The position numbers and the translations under genes are program-made. Below, piece after piece: positions 42,603 through 55,030 of a stretch of DNA of 64,000 nucleotides (position 1 is the first letter of the stretch; every line of letters begins with the position of its first letter). The notes under the pieces are model-generated. The model was not told the DNA's origin, ran no database searches, and saw nothing but the letters and a program-made list of their open reading frames with translations. The stretch is from Termitomyces sp. T153 (lineage: Eukaryota > Basidiomycota > Agaricomycetes > Agaricales > Lyophyllaceae), in assembly GCA_018296165.2 (NCBI GenBank), contig JACKQL020000132.1, positions 55,991 through 119,990 of the forward strand. The letters run 5' to 3'.

Positions 42603-45600
42603 AGAAACCTCACCATACAATTTTCTGGCTCCAAAACAAGTTTAGCAGCTGCCATTCCTCTCTGCCTCCAGTCTATGTTGGACTCTAACATCTCTGACCT
42701 CAGCACCAGCACCTCCAGAGCAACTCAAAGCCCCTCCATCTCTGACAGTGACTCAGAAGGCAAAGAACACACAACCCCACCTTGGCTGCCTCCCAACATA
42801 CCTTGAAATCAATATAAGGGCCTGCAGTACCCTGACCAGCAATGCTTGACCCCTCCAACTAACCCTGCCACTACTCCAGACTCAAATGCTACCACCTTAT
42901 TGCTCATCTCTGTCAACTCCAGAAGCCTCAACATTAAAATCATCAGTGCTGTCCTCTTTGCATGCATACTATAAGACAGCACCCCTGCCTTCCAGCTACA
43001 GATCATGCTAGCCCTACTGGAGGAGCACTTCCATGCAGAAACCACTATGCCAGAGAGCAAATTAGAGGAACAAATCCTATCCAAAGTAGTTCTCCCAGAG
43101 TATTATGAATTTGCTGATGTGTTCTCTAAAAAGAGTGCTAAAGAACTTCCCCTGCACTGCTCCTATGACCACAAGATTGACTTCAAAGAAGGCACCTCAC
43201 CCCTATTTGGCAAGATCCACAACATGTCCAAGATTGAGCTCTGCGCCCTGAAGGAGTACCTCAATGATATGCTCAGCAAGGGCCTCATATGCCCATCAAT
43301 CTCTGCTGCCAGTGCTCCAGTCTTGTTTGCTAAGAAGAAGGACAGATTGCTCTAATTCTGCATGGATTATTGGGGACTCAACAAAGTCACTAAAAAGAAC
43401 TGGTATTCCCTCCTCCTGATTAGAGATCTCATTGACTATCTCTGCAGTGCCAAGATCTACACCAAGATAGACCTCTGCTCTAGCTACAACAATGTCCAGA
43501 TCACTCCAGAACATGAATGGAAGACTGCCTTTTGCACCCACTATGGCCTCTTTGAGTACCTTGTGATGCCCTTCAGAATAACTAACTCCCCTGCCACCTT
43601 CCAGTACTTCATGAATAACATCTTCCATGACATGAATGACATTTTCATTATTGTGTACCTAGGCAACATCCTGATCTACTTGAATTTGCTGGCAGAGCAT
43701 CTGGAACATGTTCACCACATCTTGGAACAACTCCAGGAGTATCACCTTCATGCTAAACCTGAGAAATGCTCCTTCCACATGATAGAGGTTGAATACCTCA
43801 GGGTCATTATCACTCCTGACAGTGTGTGCATAGACCCTGCCAAGGTTGAAGCTATCCTCAATTGGCCCCCACCATAGAATGTCAAGGAGGTACAGTCCTT
43901 TCTGGGGTTTGCTAACTTTTACTAATGATTCATTGACAACTACTCCAGAATCACCAAACCCCTCGACCAACTCACACAGAAGGACACCCATTGGGATTGG
44001 GACAGCAAGTGCCAAAGTGTATTCCTCCTCCTGAAGAAGGCCTTTACCTCTGCTCTGGTCCTCCACTATTTTGACTTCTCCCTGCTGATTGTGCTCAAAT
44101 GCAATGCCTCTGACTACACCATCACCAGAATACTCTCCTAGTTGGACTGCAGAGGCAAGGATCTCTGCCCCATCACCTTCTACATCCACTCAATGATTCC
44201 TGTGGAGCTCAACTATGACATCTACAACAAGGATCTCCTTGCAATTGTTGAAGCCTTCTGTCAGTGGTGGGCCTACCTCAAGGGATCCCCACACTGCATT
44301 CAAGTCTACTTTGACTACAACAATCTGCAATACTTCACAACTACAAAGCAACTCAGCTGCCACCAAGCTCAATGGTCCGAAACCCTCTTGGAGTATGACT
44401 TCACCATCCACTACCACTCTGAATGACTTGGCACAAAGCCCAACACCCTCACTCAAAAGTCCAACATGTATCTGAAAAAGTCATTTGAAGCCAAACAGAA
44501 TGTGCTCAACCATTGAGTGGTAATTCCCCCCCAAACATCTACACACCATGCTAATTTTAAATGAAGAAGGAATCCTCCATCAAATCAAAAAGACACCCCC
44601 AGACTCCTTCTTCACCCAGCACAATTCCCACCACAACTCCACTAATGAGTCAGGCACTGAAAACCCCCTTCACACTGTCTCCAGACCACTGCCTCTTGCT
44701 CTGGAGTGGGCAAATTTATGCCTCAGACCACAAGTCTGTCTACCTCAACATACTCCAGCAACACCATGACTACAAGCTTCAGGGACACTCAGAAATTGGG
44801 AAGACTCTTCAGCTCATCTCCCAGACTTACTTTTGGCCAGGAATGAAGAAGGACATCACATGATACATGAGGGCCTGCAAACCTTGCCTCCAGACCACCA
44901 CCCCCATGGATTATTGAAGCCCCTCCCCATCAGCTAACATCCCTGGTCCTCAATATTGATGGATCATATTGTCAAACTCCCCCACTCCAAAGGTTTTGAT
45001 GCAATCCTCCTCATTGTTTGCTGCCTCACCAAACAAGCCCTCTTCATTCCCTGCCACACCACTGACAATGCTCTGGAGTTTGCCAAACTATTCCTCAAAC
45101 ATGTATTCTCCAAGCACAGACTCCTGGACAACATCATCTCCAATCATGGACCTCTGTTTGTATCCCATTCTTGGCAATCACTGTGCAAGGTGCTTGAAAC
45201 CAAAACCAACCTCTCCACCACCTATCACCTAAAAACTGACAGACAAACAGAACAAGTAAACCAGACATTGGAACAGTATCTCCACCTCTACATTAACTAT
45301 TTACAGAACAACTGGCACACAGAACTTCTCCTTGCCAAGCTTACCTACAACAATATGCCTTACTCCACCATCAGAGTTTCCCCTTTCTACACCAACAAGG
45401 GCTACAACCCCTGACTTATGCTATCCCTCAAGAATATCCTTTCCCATGTCACCCATGAAGTTGCCAAAGACCTCCAATCCCTTCACCAGTTCCTCCAGAA
45501 CAAGATAAGCACTGTCAATCAAGCCTACTCCAAGCACACTGACATCCAACACAAACTGACCCCCAACTGGCCTTCTAGCACCTTGGTTTGGCTTGATTGA

Positions 45601-45800
45601 TAGAATCTCAAGACCCAGAGACCTTCCATCAAGCTCAATCATAAATGTTTCAGCCCTTTCAAGGTCCTTCAGAAGGTCTCCATGCATGCCTACAAGCTCA
45701 ACCTACCTCTGGGCTTGGAAGGCCTCCACCCCATGTTCCACATCTGACTCCTTGAAAAACATGCTCTAAACCCCTTCCCCAGCCAATGCCCCCATTGACT
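42603..45800 (+). pseudogene. RT, RNase H and integrase of LTR-6
   Basis: RT: YYEFADVFSKKSAKELPLH (43105), CMDYWGLNKVTKKNWY, KIDLCSSYNNVQIT (43470), and YLGNILIY at 43657, where YLDDILIY is expected. Connection: EVQSFLGFANFY (43889). RNase H: LKCNASDYTI (44096), with Asn in place of the first catalytic Asp; YDIYNKDLLAIVEAF (44215). Integrase: GHSEIGKTLQLI...CKPCLQ finger (44785-44895), MDHIVKLPHSKGFDAI (44958), ISNHGPLF (45139), where SDRGPLF is usual, so the second catalytic Asp is Asn, and RQTEQVNQTLEQYL (45240). Stops at 43355, 43876, 43924, 44140, 44425 and 44862. Nearly all substitutions fit G to A or C to T. Confidence 0.85.
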
Positions 45801-45809
45801 GCCCCCCAT

Positions 45810-46020
45810 CAAATTTGAAGACAAGTACCACTATGAGGTTGACCAAATCCTTGACTCCTACATGGCCTGTGGCCAACTCCAATACTTAGTCCACTAGAAG
45901 GGCTACAAGCCTGAGGACAACACTTGGGAACTCTGAAAAAACCTTGATGGAGCCCCCAACAAACTCCAGGACTTCCATCAATGGCATCCCACCAAGCCCC
46001 AGGACTCCCAGGACTAGCAG
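45810..46020 (+). pseudogene. Chromodomain of LTR-6
   Basis: [21 protein letters not shown], stop, KGYKPEDNTWEL, stop, KNL. This is the classic chromodomain with one W (WKGY) and one P changed to stops; TGG to TAG and CGA- or TGG-type changes fit. Places LTR-6 among the chromoviruses. Confidence 0.75.
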
Positions 46021-46197
46021 ACACAGATGGCAATCATGGGCATAACCCCTGCCTCTGGATTCATCAGAGATTCAACTCCCATGAGTACCCCCCTGCATGT
46101 TTTCTTTTTCCTTCTTTCTCCACCTCTCAATGCATCTGAAAGACTTAATCACTCAGACTAAATGTCCTAACAAGGGCCAAATGTATAATTTACAACA

Positions 46198-47921
46198 TTA
46201 CATAATACTACAAGTTTGAGCAGCCCTGGAGCACAAGAAAACAAGTCCAAGAAACTGCTCTACTCCCCCTCCTCCTCCAACCCTAATCCTGCTATCCTTC
46301 CCACCATGTCCACCTCCAACTGGGCCACCACCATTGCCAGGATCTCCAGATGCCCCAGGAGTGTCTCCTCCATGTCCATTGCCACTTCTCACTATGACCC
46401 AGGATCTGCCATGGCCCTCTGCTAGTGCCTCACCAGCAAGTACCCCATTTGCCCCACACCTTGCCCAAACTCTGGCAGAAGATCCCTGGGCATCCTCAAC
46501 AACCTATCCTGGATGGATACAAATGCTGCCAATGCCCCATTTAGGAGGATTCAATGCTCCCAGGCCCAATCTACCTGGGGCTTACATAGGATCCCCTGCC
46601 ACTCCAAGACTGCCTTGTTAGTGAGCCACTCCTCCCACCTCCTTGCCACCTCCATGGCTATGCAGGGCATCTCCATGTGTGGTTCCCTCTGGCCCATCTG
46701 CACTCCCATCTCTGCCACCTCCACCTGCACCTGCAACTGCCCTGCCCACACCTCTGACTGCTTCAAGCAAGCCTGCACCTTCTGGAGTTGGACTAGCTGC
46801 TCTGTAGCTGTCTCCATGGCCAAGTCCTGGTCTCTCCATGCCACATCCCTGTTCCTCCACACCTTGTCCCACTCCCTCTGCATTGCATCTTAGTCCTCCC
46901 CAATTCTCTGGACCTCCTCTTTATGGGTGGCCAGTGACCCTTCCAGACCCTCTACCTGATGCCGCAGGAAGGCCTCTACAACTGACTATGACCCCTCTGC
47001 AGATGGCCCAACTAAAGCCCCAGAGGTCAGCAAATATACTGTGGCACCTAGAAGGCCTGCCATCACCTGCTCCTCCTGTGCCTATTTGCTCAGTTCTGCC
47101 TCCAGTAGGAGGGATGCCTTCTGCTTGCTCTTGTCATGCACCATAGAGGCCCCTTCCCTCTGTCCACCCTGCAGGGGCTCAATCTTCATTGGTGGACACT
47201 CCATGCTATCCCCACTCTCAGCCTCCTTAACTCTCCCCAACATCTTGTCCTGCTGCTCCTCCTCCAGCTGCACCATGACCCATGCCTAGTCCCAACCTTG
47301 CTCCATGGCAACACAGGCAGCATGCCAACTCAACATGATGGAACACCTCTCATGCCACAAGCAACATGGGAGACACACTAACATATTCTACCATAACCCC
47401 AGCATGGGCTCCTCAAAATTGCAGTGCTCCTCATGTCAAACACAAGACAAACACTATGGAAACAGGTTAGTAGAGAGAAGGTAAAATCATGTAATCACTC
47501 ACCAGGGCTGCTGCTTGGCACCACTTGAGGGTTGGAGGACTCCTTGCCTGCCCCATGGCCTCCACAAACTGCTCTGGTATCATTGCTGCCTAAGCCACCC
47601 TCAAACCTGTGTGAATGAGTCAGACCACCCCTAGACCAAGCCTAGGCCTAGAACACAAGGGGGGGGACTGCCCCTGCTGACTGTGCTATACTCCCACCCA
47701 ACAAAAGCTCTGAGGAGCCTGCCATAGCCACAGATAACTCTGTCAGGACCCAGTCATTACTCCAGAAGGCATGAAATAGAATGACGCTCACAACTATGAT
47801 ACATGGCCATGACCTGTCCATGACCATGGGAGGACAAGGACTCTCCTGAGGACAAAGGATTGGAGGAGGAGGAGGATGAGGATGATGCTGAGGGTGCAGG
47901 AGAATAAGCAGAGGATGACAT
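46198..47921 (-). pseudogene. Antisense accessory gene of LTR-6
   Basis: Between chromodomain and 3' LTR, coding content lies on the minus strand, opposite to the element. From ATG 47921: MSSSAYSPAPSASSS with a Ser run, then SSGESLSSHGHGQVMAMYHSC. A conserved block LKWCQ near 47520 ends at a splice donor GTGAGT (47502), which is present at the same place in LTR-9. Farther on, 47276-47082 (charged) and 46883-46551 (REWDKVWRNRDVAWRDQDLAMETATEQL..., a coiled coil ending in RRWEEWLTNKA). I recognise no domain. Conservation of the frame start and splice donor in two copies supports a real gene. Plant Grande and Retand elements also carry antisense ORFs in this position, which is a parallel, not homology. 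Confidence 0.5.
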
Positions 47922-48121
47922 AGTAGAAAGTTAGGGAATCCCAGGGTATGTCTGACCCTTTTAATGACCTGGGAAGAACCCCCTGACAAATGGTGGCTAT
48001 GCTTCAACTTTGTTCCCCATGCTGCCACTGCTTGCTGTAGTCTGATCAATATTGCTCAACTTTGATTTTCATGCCTCACCAATCCCCAAACTGCACTCTA
48101 CATCTCAAGGATCTTGACACT

Positions 48122-48134
48122 GAAGAGGGGGTAA
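48122..48134 (+). promoter_or_regulatory. Polypurine tract of LTR-6
   Basis: GAAGAGGGGGTAA directly upstream of the 3' LTR. Confidence 0.75.
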
Positions 48135-49154
48135 TGTCACAACCCACTCCCTAGACTCCTGACAATGTTCCCAGTCCTTTCCAACACCCCACCAAACTCC
48201 CCCAACCCTTGCTCACCCTCTGGGCCCACTCTGGGTAACTCCAACACTTCTCCAGCAAACTCCAATAGCCCCCTGACCAACTCCAACACCTTTTCTATAG
48301 CCATCAACACTTTCTCTGAGCCCCTGGAACTCTCCCCCACTGTTTCTGATCCCGACTTACTACTCTAGTTTGCCCAACCTGCTCTGGAGTATTACAATGA
48401 CTCCAGAGTGGTCTACATCCCCAAATGATCCCATCAGAATATCACCATGGCCCACTCCTTGATTGTACCTGACACCCATCAACTCCATACAGCTCTGTCA
48501 AGCCCTGCTGCCATGCCCACTGTTCTCTGGAGCTGTCCAGTAGTCAGTATATAAGTTGTAGAGTAGCTTCTCATACTCTAGTCTTGATATTACTTGTGTT
48601 TACTGGTTTCTTGTGCCTTGTGTTTTGTCTTGTCTTCATTTCTATTTCTAGTCTTGAATCTACCTTTTCTGTCTGTCTCATCTTGTCTCATCTCTGTCTT
48701 GTCTCAATTGTCTCCTTCTCCTTTATTTTCCTACGTTCTTCCCATCTCCAATGTCAGTATGAACTCTGCACACATGCCATGACCCCCAAAACATTTTTAC
48801 AATAACTCCGGACCTTACTCTCCACTTGGCCCTGAACCCATCAAGTCTTACTTGATCCCCCCATCAGACTCTGGCTCTGCTCCTGATCCTAGCAAAGCCC
48901 CCATCTACCCCACAGTTTGTTTATATGCCTATGGACTTGTCCCTGATGCTGCCCAAGCCTAACATCAATATACTTGGTCTTAGACTTCCCTGGACCACTC
49001 TAGACTTGCTTGGACTGCTTCTCATAGCTTCCTCTTGCAAGTCTCACCCCTCCATGCCACCTCCAGGGCACTAGGTTATAAGTGCAGGACATCACATCCA
49101 CCTAGTAAGGATTTGCCAGTGTAGCTGAGCCCCTATCATCAGCAGAACCTGACA
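48135..49154 (+). repeat. 3' LTR of LTR-6
   Basis: TGTCACAACCC...GAACCTGACA, 1020 bp, followed by the duplication GTTAT. The first ~910 bp match the 5' LTR with many transitions, so the element is old. Confidence 0.88.
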
Positions 49155-49987
49155 GTTATCTCCTACATGAAGGCTAGTCAAGCCTCAACCTATGCATTGC
49201 ATATCTTTCAACACCTAGGAGGAGTTGAGAGTTTCTCTGGCTGGATGGAGTTTGAGAAGGAGTTCTGAGTGGAGTTCTTTCCCCTTGACCCTGCCAAAAC
49301 TGCAGCTCTTTCCCTTTGAGACCAAACTCAGTATGGTTAAGGAAAGCAGTCACTCAATGAGTACATTGACTCTTTTTATGCCTTAGTTGAATAGGCTGGA
49401 TATTCAGATAGTCTACAACTCTGCCTAACCTTCCATGATGGACTCCACCCCTCTAACAGGGATCACATTGACAGCATGGTGGAGGGGCACCCAGATGATG
49501 AGCATGTTCATACCTGGTACAAAGTGGCACATGAGCAGTGGCAGCTCATGAAACTGCAATGCAAGTTGCAGCAGATGCAACCCTCAACCTTTCCTTTCTC
49601 TTGTGGAGGGTTGATTCCCCAAGCTCCCTCTTCCACACCTGCATTAGCATCCCCACAAGCAGGTGCAGCTCCTCCCTTCATGCCTCATGCTGCCCCCTTG
49701 GACTCCCTACCCCAAGGAGTTCCAATGGATGTTGATGCTTCCTGATAGTGGTCTGCTACTCCTCTGCTATATTGACACTATGGAAAAGCAGGTCATTTTG
49801 CTTGCTACTATCCTCAAGAGCTAGAAGTCTGCTACCTGTCAGCATCAGAGCAAGAAGAGCTGCTCATCCAACTGCTTGCAGCCCAAGATGCCACAGGAGC
49901 CCCCTCTCTGGACACACCTATAGCTGTCCAATCTGATGAAGTGGCTGATGTATTGGAGGAGGTTCTTACAGAGTCTGAGAATTTTTA
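49155..49987 (+). pseudogene. Gag of LTR-5, second part
   Basis: Continues SYMKASQASTYALHIFQHLGGVESFSGWMEFEKEF, a stop, then SLNEYIDSFYALVE, SDSLQLCLTFHDGLHP, WYKVAHEQWQLM and a Pro/Ala-rich linker (49600-49735). The zinc knuckle is damaged (HYGKAGHFACYYP near 49780; Cys positions changed to Tyr). Ends TESENF-stop at 49987. Confidence 0.8.
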
Positions 49988-50028
49988 AAAGGGGAACAGA
50001 TGACCAGTATGCCCCTGTTGCCCAGTAC

Positions 50029-50987
50029 TAATTGTTTCATCCCCCTGTCCATAGAATCAAATATATCTGTCACCATTGTTGATACTATGCCCTAAACAAT
50101 AAACCCCTCCTCAGATGTACAAACTTCTTCTCCAGCTAAAGTCTCAGCTGAAAATGCACCCTCTAGCCCATGCCTCTGAATCCCTACATGGAAATGCTGC
50201 CTCCCCCATTGTTATATTGCTTCCACCCCTTCAACCAACTCCCTGAAGCTATGGGTGGAAATTGAGATGACAGACACCCAGTAGATCTGAAGTGTGGTTG
50301 CCCTGCTTGACAGTGGTGCAACAGGCCTCTTCCTTGACACTGACTACATGCAATAACACTGCCTTACCACTTGCTCCCTTTCCCATCCTATCCCCATATA
50401 CAATGTTGATGGCATGCTCAATGAAGCTGGCTCTATTTGCTCTGTGGTGGACCTGGTCCTCTGCTACCAAGACCACTTGGAGCAAGCTGTATTTGCTGTC
50501 ACTAGTTTGGGAAGCAAGACATGATTGATCTTGGGGCTCACCTAGCTATGTGAACACAACCCAGAGATTGACTGGACTAAGGGTGAGGTGAAAATGAGTC
50601 ACTGCCCATGTTGCTGCATTATCTGTGCAAAAGAAGCCCATAAGAAGCAGAGAGCCAAAGTTTGTGAGTGTGCTACTGTGCAGGTCTGTTATGCTGGGCA
50701 TCTCCCTTATGCTGATCTTGACTTCCTGAGTTCCTCCCCTCTGGCATTCTCTCATAAAGAGGCCCTCTATAAGAATGTCCAAGGTGTCAGGTGTGAATCT
50801 CCAGATAAAGAGGACAGCAAAGGAGAATGGACCCATACTTCAGATGCAGAGTCTCCAGATGAAACCATAGAGGTGGGTGATCAGATCTATGCTACAACCC
50901 TCTGCCCCCCTCCTGCAGTGGCAGAGATTTGAGCTAGTCAGACTACTTCTCAGCATCTGGCTGAGGCATTTGCAGCAAACTCACAGC
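50029..50987 (+). pseudogene. Protease and linker of LTR-5
   Basis: VALLDSGATGLFLDTDYMQ near 50298, the aspartic protease site, with VYNVDGMLNEAGSI-like and DLVLCYQDHLEQAVFAVTSLG parts after it. 50588-50932 carries the linker with CCIICAKEAHKKQRAKVCE and EVGDQIYATTL, conserved in LTR-2 (13137) and LTR-4. Confidence 0.75.
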
Positions 50988-51599
50988 CCAAGCCTGTCTG
51001 TAGCATGGTTCCCAATCACCTCTGTGACTTTGAGGATGTATTCTCCAAGGCCTCCTTTAATTCACTTTTAGAGCACAAGCAGTGGGATCATGCAATTGAG
51101 CTGATACCAGATGCAGAGCCCTCCAGCTGCAAGGTCTATCCACTTGCACCCTGTGAGCAGGATGAACTGGATGCTTTTCTGCTGGAGAATCTTAGCTCAG
51201 GACAAATATGACCCTCCAAGTCTCCAATGGCCTCCCCAGTCTTTTTTATTAAGAAAAAGGATGGGTCCCTTTGTTTAGTTCAGGATTATTGTGTCTTGAA
51301 TGCAATGACAGTAAAGAATCACTATCCTTTGCCACTCATCTCAGAACTTGTCAATAACCTTTGTAGTGCACACTATTTCACAAAGTTGGATGTCTCTTGG
51401 GGCTACAACAATGTATGCATCAATGAAGAGGACAAGTGGAAGGCAGCTTTCCAAACCAATTGCAGACTCTTTGAACTTCTGGTGATGTTCTTTGGTCTCA
51501 CCAATAGCCCAGCCACCTTCCAGACTATAATGAATGACATTTTCCATGATCTGATTGTGGAAGGTGTGGTTTGCATGTATCTTGATGATATCCTCATCT
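50988..51599 (+). pseudogene. RT of LTR-5, first part
   Basis: NHLCDFEDVFSKASFNSLLEHKQW (51011), [20 protein letters not shown] (51230), [39 protein letters not shown] and YLDDILI (51576) with the intact catalytic pair. LTR-7 is inserted immediately after the YLDD box. Only one stop (51209-51211) occurs in this part, so it is less damaged than LTR-2 or LTR-7. Confidence 0.85.
51595..51599. repeat. Target site duplication of LTR-7 (CATCT)
   Basis: CATCT at 51595-51599 is repeated at 56731-56735. Confidence 0.9.
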
Positions 51600-51969
51600 T
51601 GTAAGGGCAATCTCCAGGGCAGCAGATCAGAGTCATGCAGCTAGCACAGGGGAATCCAAAGTATATTAGCAGAATAGATGACAATACAAATCAGTAACTA
51701 ATCACCTAGCAGAGGGGAATCTAAAGAGAACAAGTCTAAGGATCCCCACTGCTTGGTGCAGCACATCAGCAGGTGGTGGAGGCATGGGAACTACTGTACA
51801 GATTACCAGAGTTACTCCTAACTCTAGGGCAATGTTTGCTGAGGTAATATGGAGAACTCCACAGTTCTCTGGAGATCTCTGCAGTCCCAGAAAGAGCCAT
51901 GGAGGTGTTGAACAAGCTGCAGAGGTGCTGGAGCCAGTCACAGAGGTCAGCAATGGAAGTCCTCTGACA
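51600..51969 (-). repeat. 3' LTR of LTR-7
   Basis: Plus-strand TGTAAGGGCA...CCTCTGACA, 370 bp; in element orientation TGTCAGAGG...GCCCTTACA. Confidence 0.9.
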
Positions 51970-51982
51970 TCACCCCCCCTCT
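51970..51982 (-). promoter_or_regulatory. Polypurine tract of LTR-7
   Basis: In element orientation AGAGGGGGGGTGA, directly next to the 3' LTR. Confidence 0.75.
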
Positions 51983-52028
51983 AGTATGTAGCATCTCAAT
52001 GCATGGGGTAGAAGAAGTCCCTGATTGC

Positions 52029-52355
52029 TCAGTCTGCCAGCAAGATAGGATAGATTCCTCCTATGGCATATGGGGCATCTAGATGTCTCTGGTGGAACTC
52101 CTTGACAAGTCTGGGAGTGTGTACATTCTCCCATGGCTCCCAGGAAACATCCTTGATTCTGTAGCCTTTCCACTTCACATTGTACTGTAGATGTCTCTGG
52201 AATAAATGGCTGTCCAGGATTTCTTCCACTTCATACTCTTTGTTGTTGTTGACCACTATGGGGGGCAGCGGAGGTGGCAGACATTGCCCTGGAATAGGAT
52301 CTTTAGGGGCTGGGGTTAGTTTGACCACATTAAAAACTAGATGAAGCTGGCACAT
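52029..52355 (-). pseudogene. Chromodomain of LTR-7
   Basis: NNNKEYEVEEILDSHLF, QRHLQYNVKWKGYRIKDVSWEPWENV, EFHQRHLDAP: an intact-looking chromodomain with the aromatic residues Y, W and W. Shows that this family (and so LTR-2 before truncation) is a chromovirus. Confidence 0.85.
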
Positions 52356-52599
52356 CCCTGCAGGGAGTCAGAGCTGATAGGCCAGGGGTCCCACCTGTTA
52401 TTCCACTGTGAATGGCCCTAATTGGTGGTGTGACAGCTTTTTTGAGGGTTGGGTGGTTGTAATGTCAGAGGCATCTAGGTAGACTCAATCTCCAGGCTGA
52501 TATCTGCACTCCGGAGTCCTTCTGCAGTCATAGTATTGCACCATGTCATCTTTTGCTTTTGCCAGTGCAGCTCAAGCCTCCTCCTGTAACCTCTTCATC

Positions 52600-53345
52600 C
52601 AGTCCACAAATTTGTTTACTGCCTGATTCTCATGATTCTCCAACAGTTGGGCCTTGAGTTCAAAACCCATATATGGGTGCTATCTGGTGTCAAGGAAGAA
52701 TGGGGAAAACTGGGTGGATGTGTGAACATGGTTGTTGTATTGGAATTTGGCATTGGGGAGGAGTTTGTCCCAGTCATCTTGGTGCTCATTGCAAAAGAGG
52801 CAAAGGTACTATTCCAGCTCCTTGTTTATGTGCTCTGTCTGGCTGTTGGACTGTGGATGGTAGGCAGTGGTGGTGTGGAGCTTTACTCCAAGCAGTCAGT
52901 AGAGCTCCTAGGTGAACTCCACTATAAATTGCAGTCCCCAATCTGAGACATAGGTGTCAGAGAGGCTGTGGAGCTTCCAGATGTTCCTCCAGTACATGTT
53001 CTTAGCACCCATGGCAGAGCAGGTGGTATGGGTTGGAATGAAGTGCACTCTCTTGCCATACAGGTCCACCACCATCATGATTGCATTGTAACTGTGGGCA
53101 TTGGGGAGCTCTATAATGAAGTCTACAAATGCTATGCTCCACCATTCTGTGGGCACCAGTAGTGGGTGTAACTGTCCATAGAGGAGTTGGTGCTGGAGCT
53201 TGGTCCAGAGGCAGAGATTACAGGTACTAGTGTAGGACCCAATATACTAGAACATCTGGGGCCACCAGTAATTCCACAATACTAACTCCAGTGTCTTCCA
53301 CTGCCTAGGATGCCCTGCAATGTGGGAGTTGGGTTCTCTAGCTTG
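52600..53345 (-). pseudogene. Integrase of LTR-7
   Basis: VDFIIELPNAHSYNAIMMVVDLYGKRVHFIPTH (53130-53030), then YVSDWGLQFIVEFT (52950) with the second Asp kept, then frames continuing toward 52600. The N-terminal zinc finger (HCRASx-like, 53320-53220) is degraded. Confidence 0.75.
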
Positions 53346-53383
53346 AGATAGAGCTGGTGCTGGCAGAGGTGTTCTAGGACAAG

Positions 53384-54048
53384 ATGAGTGATCCAACAGT
53401 GTTCCTCCAGCATTTTGATGTAGATAAGGATGTTGTCAAGGTACATGCACACTATGCCCTCTCCAATGAGGTCTCAGAAGATGTTATTCATCATGGTCTG
53501 GAAGGTGGCCAGGCTGTTGGTGAGACCAAAGAACATGACAAGTGGCTTGAACAATCCTCAGTTGGTCCAGAAGGCCACCTTCCACTCCTCTGCTTCCTGA
53601 ATGCACACATTGTTGTAACTCCACCAGACATTCAGTTTAGTGAAGTATTGCATGCCCCAGAGGTTGTTAATGAGCTTGGAGATGAGAGGGAGGGGGTAAT
53701 GGTTCTTCACTGTCATGGCATTGAGTACCCAATAGTCCTGTACTAGTCAGAGGGAGCCATCCTTCTTTTTGATGAAGACTGGAGAAGCTATTGGGGACTT
53801 GGATAGACAGATATGACCAGAGTTCAAGTTCTCCTGTAGGAATGCATCAAGCTCATCCTGCTCTCTGGGTGTGAGGGGGTAGACCTTACAGCTGGAGGGT
53901 GCAGAGTTGGGCAACAGTTTGATAGCATGGTCCCACTTCTTGTGCTTTGGAAGTGAGTTGAAAAAGGCTTTGGAGAACACATCTTCAAACACATGCAGGT
54001 AGGGGAGTACCATGTTCCAGAACTCTCAAAGCACAGCATTGGCAGCAA
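53384..54048 (-). pseudogene. RT of LTR-7
   Basis: LPYLHVFEDVFSKAFFNSLPKHKKW (54010), [16 protein letters not shown] (53790), and the YLDNILI box near 53440, with Asn for the second catalytic Asp as in LTR-2. The plus-strand ORF 53384-53746 is its shadow. The RT ends at the deletion. Confidence 0.8.
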
Positions 54049-54462
54049 AGGCCTGGGCTAGCCTCTGGGACATAGTCTGGCTAGCCCTGATCTCTATGAT
54101 GGAGAGTGGCAGGTGGATGGTGGTAACATAGATGCGATCCCCTACCTCTCTGCTTCATCCAGGAGCTCTGGCTTGCATATACCACCAAACTCCCCTCTAC
54201 ACTCCTCCTCTGGGGCTCTGCCATTGCTCTGATTGTCCTTGTAGAGGGCCTCTCTATAAGGAAATGCTAGAGGCAGGGGGTCCAGGAGGTCTAGATCAGC
54301 AAAGGGGGGGAGAGGGCCAGTGCAACATGCTTGGATGGCTGTGTGCTCTCAGACTTGGGTCCAATGTTCTGCTCTGTTCTTCATAGCACAGGCAGAGCAC
54401 TTTCTGGGATATCTACTCATGGTCACCTCTCCTTTAGTCCAATTGACCTTGGGATTATGCTC

Positions 54463-54740
54463 TCAGAGCCATGTGAACCCAAGGATCATGTCTTGCCTTC
54501 CCAAGCTGGTGATGGTGAATATGGCACTCTCCATATGATTCCAATAGCCGAGAACCAGGTCAACCACAGAGCTAATTGCACTGGCTTTGTTGGGTGTTCC
54601 ATCAATGTTGTAGACAGGAATGGGCTTGGGAAGGGGCTGCATGGTCAGGCCATGGTGTTTGACAAACTCTGAGTCCAGGAAAAGTCCCATTGCTCCACTG
54701 TTTAGAAGAGCCATGACTCCACAGTTTTGCTAGTGTCCAT
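54463..54740 (-). pseudogene. Protease of LTR-7
   Basis: MALLNSGAMGLFLDSEFVKHH: the catalytic Asp of DSG is Asn here (GAC to AAC). Continues IDGTPNKASAISSVVDLVLGYWNHM and DMILGFTWL. Inactive as a protease. Confidence 0.8.
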
Positions 54741-55030
54741 CATCTTGATCTCCACATCCAGGCACAGGAAATGGGCAGATAAGCTGGAGGCCATCATGTA
54801 CTGTTGGAGCATTTGATGCACTCAAGCAGGGCCATGCTGTCAGACCTTCAGAGGTGTTAGAGAGCTTGGCAGGGGCTCCAGAGTTAGTGTTTGTATGTCT
54901 GAAAGGAGGCTTTGAGGTTCTTCTATCTCAGAATGCAGAGCATCAGAAAAGGCAGTTTAATTTTCTATTGACAGATAAGAGAACCTATTAGCACCTAACA
55001 ACAGAGGTGTATACCTCATTCGTTGCTCAA

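Larger units (their letters stand above)
40921..49154 (+). mobile_element. LTR-6: large gypsy element nested in LTR-5 gag
   Basis: 8.2 kb with long LTRs (3' copy 1020 bp), TSD GTTAT, polypurine tract, partial gag, protease, RT, RNase H, integrase, chromodomain, and about 2 kb of extra sequence with an antisense gene before the 3' LTR. The 5' LTR lacks its last ~110 bp and joins directly to the Gag C-terminal region, so leader and Gag N-terminus are deleted. Confidence 0.88.

Noticed and set aside
53384..53746. Plus-strand ORF of 120 codons
   Set aside because: Shadow of the minus-strand RT of LTR-7.
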